Source of the DNA: a virus | DNA: 32,450 nt | Virus record (IMG/VR): IMGVR_UViG_3300005735_000130 | Location: 1 to 32,450 of that record | Strand: one strand, 5' to 3' | Notes under the pieces: model-generated | What the model was told of the DNA's origin: nothing | The model's input: the letters and a program-made list of their open reading frames with translations, nothing else | Database searches by the model: none | Part shown: piece by piece, positions 21,883-27,574 of the stretch | Position numbering within the stretch: position 1 is the first letter of the stretch | Layout: each line of letters starts with the position of its first letter | Position numbers and translations under genes: made by a program

Positions 21883-22263
21883 TTACTCCTTGGTGTAATA
21901 TATTTCACTCCCATTTTCACCATCTTCACTGACTTCGATTCTAACGTCTCTACCTGGATATTTTTTTTGTATTTGTCCATATAAGTCGTCACTCATCATT
22001 TCGCAAGATTTAAAATCCAACTGTAATGTTTTTTCTGCATACAGTTTTTCTAACCATCTTTTGAATTGAATAAATTCTATATCTCTATCATTGTGGAATA
22101 CTTCTATGCCTACTTTAAAATGAAATATATGTCTGTGAGGATATCCTAAGAAAGACACATCATATTCATCACCTGTTGCTAGTTTTGGATCATCCAATGC
22201 CGCAGGATATTTGTGAATGCCTTCTTTTCTAAATGTTACCCATATTAATGTTTTTTTATTCAT
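21883..22263 (-). CDS. QueD/PTPS-like T-fold protein, possible degenerate form
   Basis: 126 residues. The centre resembles QueD/6-pyruvoyl-tetrahydropterin synthases: LGYPHRHIFHFKVGIEVFHN (like 'H.H.y.v.v...'), DRDIEFIQFKRWLEKLY (like 'G.viDF..lk...'), and VRIEVSEDGENGSEIYY (like 'v.v.Et....a.Y'). The N-terminal zinc/catalytic Cys segment of canonical enzymes is not obvious and only two His are in the right place. If functional it would supply the step between FolE and QueE. If not, it may be an unrelated T-fold protein. The ATG follows TATAAT by 5 bases with no Shine-Dalgarno (leaderless). Confidence 0.5.
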   Translation of the reverse strand: MNKKTLIWVTFRKEGIHKYPAALDDPKLATGDEYDVSFLGYPHRHIFHFKVGIEVFHNDRDIEFIQFKRWLEKLYAEKTLQLDFKSCEMMSDDLYGQIQKKYPGRDVRIEVSEDGENGSEIYYTKE

Positions 22264-22268
22264 ATTTA

Positions 22269-22297
22269 ATTATAGCAATTTTATCAGTCTGTGTCAA
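22269..22297 (-). promoter_or_regulatory. Consensus sigma70 promoter TTGACA-N17-TATAAT, leaderless start
   Basis: Both hexamers are perfect (-35 at 22292-22297, -10 at 22269-22274) with a 17-base spacer. TATAAT is followed by TAAAT and the ATG of the T-fold gene. The TAA inside the -10/discriminator is in frame with the ATG, so no upstream start exists. The -35 overlaps the stop region of the 174-residue gene. Confidence 0.8.
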
Positions 22298-22808
22298 CGT
22301 CAATTACTGTGTCTCCCACATATTCTTTCCAATCTGTATAGTGCATACCTTTGGTGATTTCTTTTAAGTTCTTGCTCCACACACCTGTGTTGGTTAATCC
22401 CCAAGTGATGTCATCTATTTTCAATGTTGCGTTCTTATTAACTTTGTATATGTTTGGAATTTTAGCACTAATCATGGGTACAAATTTTTCGTATTTCATC
22501 AGACCAGATGCTGTTACTTTTTCAATATACTCTATACCAAAATCAAGAGTGATCCAAAAATCTCTATCAAGAAGATCTCTTATCATAGATGCCCAGGCTG
22601 TTAGGTCCTCGTCTGTCTCGGGATGAAAACTTTGACTTGTTCCAAAATAAATGTGTTGGGCATCATTGTTTTTTGCCAACATTTCAACTTCTTCAACAGG
22701 TCTTATTCCAACCACAAACAGTGTTTGTTTGCCTTTCATACAGGTATTCTCAATTTCAATACCAGTAAAATAAGTTACTTGTTTTCTTTTTGTTGTATCT
22801 AAAACCAT
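22284..22808 (-). CDS. Protein of unknown function (174 aa)
   Basis: Begins MVLDTTKRKQVTYFTGIEIE. Apparently alpha/beta, with repeated strand-like segments (TLFVVGIRPVEEVEML; HIYFGTSQSFHPETDEDL; FWITLDFGIEYIEKV) and a C-terminal WGLTNTGVWSKNLKEITK. The VVGIRPVEEV...YFGTSQSF pattern looks like a TIM-barrel-type phosphate or metal site but is not a match I can name. It overlaps the Zn dehydrogenase by 10 bases and carries a consensus promoter about 75 bases upstream. It could take part in the same pathway as the dehydrogenases or the T-fold protein. Confidence 0.6.
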   Translation of the reverse strand: MVLDTTKRKQVTYFTGIEIENTCMKGKQTLFVVGIRPVEEVEMLAKNNDAQHIYFGTSQSFHPETDEDLTAWASMIRDLLDRDFWITLDFGIEYIEKVTASGLMKYEKFVPMISAKIPNIYKVNKNATLKIDDITWGLTNTGVWSKNLKEITKGMHYTDWKEYVGDTVIDVDTD

Positions 22809-23698
22809 TCTATATATCCTCTGCTGTATCCTGACATTCTTTGATTACCTTCTTTGAAAGCATCTTGCCATTCATCCTCTCTATTATAACCTTTACTCCA
22901 AAATTTGTCAACATTTAGTTGACCTGATTCAATCATTTTTACTGCTGTTTTCATGCATCGCACAAAATCTTTCTGTCTAGGACTTGGAAATATCATTGTG
23001 ACAGCATTCCATAACAGTTTACTAAATGTGGTTGTAATTGTGGAAGTTTTTTCTGCTCCAAGCACAACTAGTCCTTGAGGCTTGACAATGTCTTGTGTAA
23101 AAACCTCGTCTCTACTATTCAAATCAATGACAATATCATATTCGCCATTAAACGTAGTCTTTAAATTGTTGCCCCAACGTTCTTTGTTATGATGACCTAT
23201 AACGTCAATTTGGAAGAAATAATTTGCAGTCAAGTATTGATACACAACCCAAGATAAAAATCCACTTCCTATAATGACCACTCTTGTGTCTTTACTGTTT
23301 CTGTTTTCAAACTGTTGTTCATCTTGCATTACCACATTCAATCCACAAGCAACAGGCTCTACAATGTATTTAGGATCCAGGCTGGGTACTTTTACATATG
23401 TTCCACTTACGGCATTGTAAAAATCAGCATAAGCAGGTTCACCTCTTGTAGCAACATAGTCACCGATACTGACATCTGTAATATTCTTACCAACGTCGAT
23501 GACCTCGCCCAATCCTTCATGTCCTTGCATGTGCAATGGTAATGGACCAAAAGTACCATTCATCATATCAATGTCACTTCTGCAAACACCTGTTTTTTTG
23601 CTTTTTACTCTGATTTGATCAGCAGTAATATCTTTTATATCAATAGTGCCTTGTTCAAAACGTCCTTGTCCTGTTGTGTATAATATTCTAGATTCCAT
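22799..23698 (-). CDS. Zinc-type (MDR) alcohol dehydrogenase-like protein
   Basis: 299 residues. The N-terminal GroES-like domain has TGVCRSDIDMM (C39 and D42) and MQGHEGLGEVIDVG (H60, E61), the catalytic zinc ligands of medium-chain dehydrogenases; VSIGDYVATRG follows. The structural-zinc Cys cluster is missing. The nucleotide site is VVIIGSGFLSWVV (about 139-151). The protein is shorter than the usual 340-380. It overlaps the Gfo/Idh/MocA-type gene by 11 bases. In bacteria these two types occur fused as bi-domain oxidoreductases near surface-sugar genes. Confidence 0.82.
   Translation of the reverse strand: MESRILYTTGQGRFEQGTIDIKDITADQIRVKSKKTGVCRSDIDMMNGTFGPLPLHMQGHEGLGEVIDVGKNITDVSIGDYVATRGEPAYADFYNAVSGTYVKVPSLDPKYIVEPVACGLNVVMQDEQQFENRNSKDTRVVIIGSGFLSWVVYQYLTANYFFQIDVIGHHNKERWGNNLKTTFNGEYDIVIDLNSRDEVFTQDIVKPQGLVVLGAEKTSTITTTFSKLLWNAVTMIFPSPRQKDFVRCMKTAVKMIESGQLNVDKFWSKGYNREDEWQDAFKEGNQRMSGYSRGYIEWF
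22883..22911 (-). promoter_or_regulatory. Consensus sigma70 promoter TTGACA-N17-TATAAT inside the dehydrogenase gene
   Basis: -35 TTGACA (22906-22911) and -10 TATAAT (22883-22888) are both perfect with a 17-base spacer, encoded as VDKFWSKGYN in the last 40 codons of the Zn dehydrogenase. It would drive the 174-residue unknown gene with a leader of about 68 bases. Confidence 0.7.
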
Positions 23699-24578
23699 TT
23701 TCTAACACAGAATGAATAAACAAATCTTGTTTGTTTTGTTCTTTCCAAAACTCCTCATTATTTAGGTTTTTAGTATGATTTTCAATCATTGTTTTGTAAG
23801 CATTCTCAGGACATAATCCTAGCGGAAATGATTTGAACAACAAATTTCCTTTGTACATATGCACGGCAATATCATCTTCTTCATCTGTTCTCCATGAAGT
23901 GTTAACTTTGATCACATTCTTTGGACCAACCAATTTTAGATAAACATTGTCTTCCACGTCATACACTCCGTTTTCATTAACAATACCATAATCAGTGTCT
24001 GTACAATCCTCTAATCTGTATCGTTGTTCTACATGCTTATCAACAATCGTGTATTTGTCATAATCTTGTGGAGCCATCGATATCAACAATGATAGCATAT
24101 GCGGAAGTAGATCTCTTGATACTCCTCCAAATGCTAGATCTTTATTTGTAAACCAAGAACCAGGACTTGGAATTCTATTGTTATTTTTCCAATTGATATC
24201 TATACTAGATACATTGTGCGATAAATTTGTCATTTCACCAATGTTATCTCGGTATTGGTTGTTTTTAGTCATAACGTATCTAGTTTTATTATCATTGATT
24301 AATGCCTGCCATTGTGCAACGTTTTTCACACCAGGCTTTTCAACGAATACAATGTTACAATGCCCAGAAAGACTTTTTGCCAAATTGAAGTGAGTCTTGT
24401 TAGGTGTGCAGATGTGTGCAGTATCAAATTGTGGATGAGCTTCAAGAGCCGTTGTTAATTCAACAAAATCTGGATGTTTTGTTTCGTCTCTGTCAACAGT
24501 GATAATTTCAGCACCTATAGACTCATAGATACTTTTATATAATTGTCCGAAAGATAATCCAACAATTAATGTCTTCAT
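23688..24578 (-). CDS. Gfo/Idh/MocA-type oxidoreductase
   Basis: 296 residues. The N-terminal Rossmann fold starts KTLIVGLSFGQLYKS with ITVDRD as the end of strand 2. The family landmark follows: FDTAHICTPNKTHFNLAKSL and NIVFVEKPG, where the Lys of EKP is the catalytic/NAD site. The C-terminal half (about 120-296) is the open beta-sheet substrate domain, with SWFTNKDLAFGGVSRDLLPHMLSLLI containing the D/H motif (GG...D...H). Members oxidise or reduce sugars and inositols. It lies between a small basic gene and the Zn dehydrogenase. Confidence 0.85.
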   Translation of the reverse strand: MKTLIVGLSFGQLYKSIYESIGAEIITVDRDETKHPDFVELTTALEAHPQFDTAHICTPNKTHFNLAKSLSGHCNIVFVEKPGVKNVAQWQALINDNKTRYVMTKNNQYRDNIGEMTNLSHNVSSIDINWKNNNRIPSPGSWFTNKDLAFGGVSRDLLPHMLSLLISMAPQDYDKYTIVDKHVEQRYRLEDCTDTDYGIVNENGVYDVEDNVYLKLVGPKNVIKVNTSWRTDEEDDIAVHMYKGNLLFKSFPLGLCPENAYKTMIENHTKNLNNEEFWKEQNKQDLFIHSVLENGI

Positions 24579-24580
24579 TG

Positions 24581-24769
24581 TTACAGTGTTTCCTGCATTT
24601 TTTTCAACTGTGTTTTTAAAAACAGTTTCATTTTTTTAAATTTTAACAAGAGTTCTTTGCCGTACCATGATCTGTCATATGAACGTTCAGATTCCATTTC
24701 ATTAACTTTACTCTTATACCAGTTGTATTCTTTTTCAATTGCTTTTATTTTTCTGCTTTTTTTCGCCAT
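24581..24769 (-). CDS. Small Lys-rich helical protein (62 aa)
   Basis: Starts MAKKSRKIKAIEKEYNWYKS at ATG 24769, after GAGGAGG; the frame continues upstream to a TTG but without a ribosome site. Strongly basic and helical throughout (KELLLKFKKMKLFLKTQLKK), which suggests a coiled coil or nucleic-acid binding. It overlaps neither DpdA nor the Gfo gene but is one base from DpdA's stop and two bases from the next gene. No family recognised. Confidence 0.7.
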   Translation of the reverse strand: MAKKSRKIKAIEKEYNWYKSKVNEMESERSYDRSWYGKELLLKFKKMKLFLKTQLKKMQETL

Positions 24770-24770
24770 T

Positions 24771-26249
24771 TTACGCCTCCTCAAATAAATTAGAAAACTG
24801 TGTACTTGCGTTCACAGTCTTTTTACCTGTTGCACCTCTTGTGCCAATAATTGACATCCAGAATCTTGAAAATTCTTCGATAACCGCGTTGGCTTCATCT
24901 CTACTACTTGTGGCAAACACAGCATTCACAATGTCTTTGAAAGCAATTCTATCAAATTTTTCTTCGACCAACATTTTAGGATTTAAGCCTTGATCGTACT
25001 GTCTGTTTGCTTCTTGTACTGCTGAAATGTGTGTCCAAACATTGTGGGCCATTTGTAGTGTGTAACTGAATGAATCCCAAGAAGTTTTACCTTCGTTGCC
25101 CATCTTGTTCAAATCACCCGGTTTATAACAAGTGATATCTTTCAACATTAATCTTTTTGAAATAGCACTGTCCATGAAATTATTAAATATTCCTTTTTCC
25201 AATACAGCATCTCTAAACAATTTTGTTTCAGATGAAAATGCTTTATCATCAACACTAGGTTGCATTCTATAAGTCCATTTCTTTCCATCTTCAATTTCAA
25301 TGTCAGTGTAAATTTGTCCATTGGCACTTGCTAAAAATGGCGAAGCACAATCAAATGTAATCATAAAGTTTTCATTGTGATACTTTCTAATTGCTCTTTG
25401 TACGTCAGTTAATAGCACTGCCCACTCTAATTTACTTGTACCTAGGAAGTGCATCACATCATGTACACCTTTTTCTAGTAAGCCGTCAAATCTTAAAGCC
25501 ACTAGACGTTTCAATGCCAAGTGTATATCACACATATTCTGTCCACCCATTGCCCAACCATTGAAATGTGTGCTAGGAAATTGTTTAGGATCACAATAGT
25601 GTTTCATTTGTGTGTACCAATCATCTGCTTGTTGGAAGTTTTCACCTTGCAGTACATTTAAGAACTTACAATTACCATTTCTATTTTTCATAAAATAGTC
25701 ATTGTTTATCTTTGTACCATCAACTGCTTCTTGATATGAACTGATTTTGCTTGCCGCCGCACCCGCAGGAGAACGAGATACCCATGCTGGAATATCTAGT
25801 ATCATACCATAGTCCATATTACCATCCATAAACGCCAACACTTGTTCACGTTTCTTTTTGGCTTTTGGACAATTAGGATCCTTCCAATCACCTTCCCAAA
25901 CACCTTTACCTATTTGGAATCCACCTGAGTCACCTAGGACCCAGTTGTCATTTCTATCTCTATTTCTGATGATATCATCTCTCACTGAAAAATGATCCAT
26001 ATTCAAATCAGCATGACCCGCCGAATATAAATGCCACTTATAATAAAAGTAAGTGTCTTTAGATTTCATATAGTTCATACCTTCGACACCATGTTCAAAG
26101 TTCTGCGGAACTCTTTCAGGTTTGATGTAATCCTCTTGGTGTCTTGCTTTACCAAGATCCCTAGCATAAAAACTGCTTAAAGCAGGAAGAAAGGTTGCGT
26201 AATCTTTCTGCTTTTCAGTTAAGTTGTCAGTAGGTATAGTTTTATCCAT
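24771..26249 (-). CDS. dpdA: DNA 7-deazaguanine transglycosylase, DpdA-like (TGT superfamily)
   Basis: 492 residues. Key tRNA-guanine transglycosylase features are present: NWVLGDSGGFQIGKG with the catalytic D107, MILDIPAWVSRS (D152), FNGWAMGGQNMCDIHLALKR (231-250, like GLAVGE), and the nucleophile region NFMITFDCASPFLASANGQI with D300 (canonical 'FDC..PTR.gR.G'). The CxCxxC...H zinc site that binds tRNA in true TGT enzymes is not seen. Phage DpdA proteins exchange guanine in DNA for a 7-deazaguanine such as preQ0. FolE and QueE in the window supply precursor steps. It follows the sliding clamp by one base, so modification genes share the replication transcript. Confidence 0.85.
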   Translation of the reverse strand: MDKTIPTDNLTEKQKDYATFLPALSSFYARDLGKARHQEDYIKPERVPQNFEHGVEGMNYMKSKDTYFYYKWHLYSAGHADLNMDHFSVRDDIIRNRDRNDNWVLGDSGGFQIGKGVWEGDWKDPNCPKAKKKREQVLAFMDGNMDYGMILDIPAWVSRSPAGAAASKISSYQEAVDGTKINNDYFMKNRNGNCKFLNVLQGENFQQADDWYTQMKHYCDPKQFPSTHFNGWAMGGQNMCDIHLALKRLVALRFDGLLEKGVHDVMHFLGTSKLEWAVLLTDVQRAIRKYHNENFMITFDCASPFLASANGQIYTDIEIEDGKKWTYRMQPSVDDKAFSSETKLFRDAVLEKGIFNNFMDSAISKRLMLKDITCYKPGDLNKMGNEGKTSWDSFSYTLQMAHNVWTHISAVQEANRQYDQGLNPKMLVEEKFDRIAFKDIVNAVFATSSRDEANAVIEEFSRFWMSIIGTRGATGKKTVNASTQFSNLFEEA

Positions 26250-26250
26250 G

Positions 26251-26979
26251 TTATTTTGTCTGAGCTGGTAAGATATAGTTGTATTGTGCTATACCACTGT
26301 CTACAGTAATTTGCATTGCTCCTGCATCTGAGATAGCCAATGTTACTTTGCCATCTAAATTCAGAATACTCATTACTTGTTGAATCGGCCAACTCCAAGC
26401 ATTTTGCAATTCTTTACTTACATTTGATTGAAAGATAAAAGAACCTGCGTGTGAATTTGCGTCACCAAAGTAAAATACAAGATTGTTATTTTCAGTCTTA
26501 ACAGTAAACACAGTTTCTTCAGTGTGTGCCGCCGCCTGTAATTTAAATCTTTGAATACTTGCAATAGAAGGTTCAAACTCTACTTCCCATGCTGTACCTT
26601 TAAATTTGACAGACTTTAACTTTTCATTAATAATTTCAGTACTCATAAATCTGTAATCATTTTTAAAGTCACCACCTGCATTTTCAAAGTGAATGTGTGT
26701 AGGAACAACTTTTCCATTTCTTTCTGCAGACTTCACTTCAATCTTTGCTTCTTTTTGATACTCTGGACATTTTAAGTGTAAAGCCAGTTTATCTAGATTA
26801 GGCATTCCGAAAACACCTTCGAATTCGTTAACCTTATTATTTGTGTTTGCATTCAAAATAACACTTCTGTCTTCTGCCATGCTTTCAATTTTAGTTTGCT
26901 CTTCATTAGAAATTTTTACTAAACTTAAAAATCCTAAAGAATGTGTATGTGCAACTATGTCTTGTAGTACGTCTTTCAT
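26251..26979 (-). CDS. 45: DNA polymerase sliding clamp, gp45-like
   Basis: 242 residues, close to 228 in T4 gp45. Sequence identity to T4 is low by eye, but the layout fits a clamp: strands VNEFEGVFGMPNLDKLALHLK, DFKNDYRFMSTEIINEKL, SIASIQRFKLQAAAHTEETV, a pronounced NNNLVFYFGDANSH segment and an end YNYILPAQ, typical of the clamp's last strand. The place next to gp43 and DexA is as in T4-type replication gene order. It has its own consensus promoter and AGGAGA ribosome site. It would form a trimeric ring that tethers the polymerase. Confidence 0.72.
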   Translation of the reverse strand: MKDVLQDIVAHTHSLGFLSLVKISNEEQTKIESMAEDRSVILNANTNNKVNEFEGVFGMPNLDKLALHLKCPEYQKEAKIEVKSAERNGKVVPTHIHFENAGGDFKNDYRFMSTEIINEKLKSVKFKGTAWEVEFEPSIASIQRFKLQAAAHTEETVFTVKTENNNLVFYFGDANSHAGSFIFQSNVSKELQNAWSWPIQQVMSILNLDGKVTLAISDAGAMQITVDSGIAQYNYILPAQTK

Positions 26980-27002
26980 ATTTTTATTCTCCTGTTGTTG
27001 TT

Positions 27003-27031
27003 ATTATATTTAGGTTTTTGGTAAATGTCAA
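27003..27031 (-). promoter_or_regulatory. Consensus sigma70 promoter TTGACA-N17-TATAAT for the clamp gene
   Basis: -35 TTGACA at 27026-27031, -10 TATAAT at 27003-27008, spacer exactly 17. It lies in the 55-base gap between the exonuclease stop and the clamp ATG, giving a leader of about 17 bases with AGGAGA. It should drive the clamp, DpdA and genes beyond. Confidence 0.85.
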
Positions 27032-27034
27032 GTC

Positions 27035-27574
27035 TCATTTTTTGTTCACTCCAAAGTGTTTGTACACATTTTGTAGACATTTGGCTTGATAATAACAATC
27101 TGCCAAAGCATTGTGTAAATCTGTTTGCATCGCTTTTCTAGGATCCTGTGGCATCATGTTGAACACAGTTCTTGAATCTCTAATTTGCCAATAATTCCAA
27201 GGTACAGGAGTCTCCATCTGTTTGTATAAATGTTGTAGGATTGCATAATCAAACAATGGACCTTGACACCAAAATTCATCAACACCTACACACCATTTGT
27301 TTAATTGTCTTAAAGCATCTGATACTGTGCTTCTTTTGTGATCACCAAATGCTTCATCTTGAATTTCTTGCTTTTGTCTACTCCACCATTCCAAAGTGCC
27401 ATCATCAACATGTCTACCCAAGTCACTTTGTTCGTCAACGTTAAATCTTATGTATAATCCTGTGTGCGGCTCTTCAACTGTGTGAGGATTAAATTTAATT
27501 GCTCCTAATGTTACAATGGTTGCATCAGGTCTGGTGCTTAAAGTTTCTAAATCTATCATTGCATGTGTGGTCAT
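27035..27574 (-). CDS. dexA: DEDD-type 3'-5' exonuclease, DexA-like
   Basis: 179 residues (T4 DexA has 227). The three exonuclease motifs are in order: HAMIDLETLSTRP (D8, E10), EFWCQGPLFDYAIL (second motif Asp) and TDLHNALADCYYQAK (H/D of motif III, DEDDh type). It is related to T4 exonuclease A and the Rv2179c-like group. In T4 DexA degrades single-stranded or host DNA and is not essential. It starts directly after the polymerase stop with a GGAGATTAA site overlapping it. Confidence 0.8.
   Translation of the reverse strand: MTTHAMIDLETLSTRPDATIVTLGAIKFNPHTVEEPHTGLYIRFNVDEQSDLGRHVDDGTLEWWSRQKQEIQDEAFGDHKRSTVSDALRQLNKWCVGVDEFWCQGPLFDYAILQHLYKQMETPVPWNYWQIRDSRTVFNMMPQDPRKAMQTDLHNALADCYYQAKCLQNVYKHFGVNKK

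Noticed and set aside
24771-26249. Reading the TGT-like protein as a true tRNA-guanine transglycosylase
   Set aside because: The CxCxxC...H zinc site is not seen, and the protein is longer than and divergent from bacterial TGT; phage context with FolE/QueE favours DpdA.
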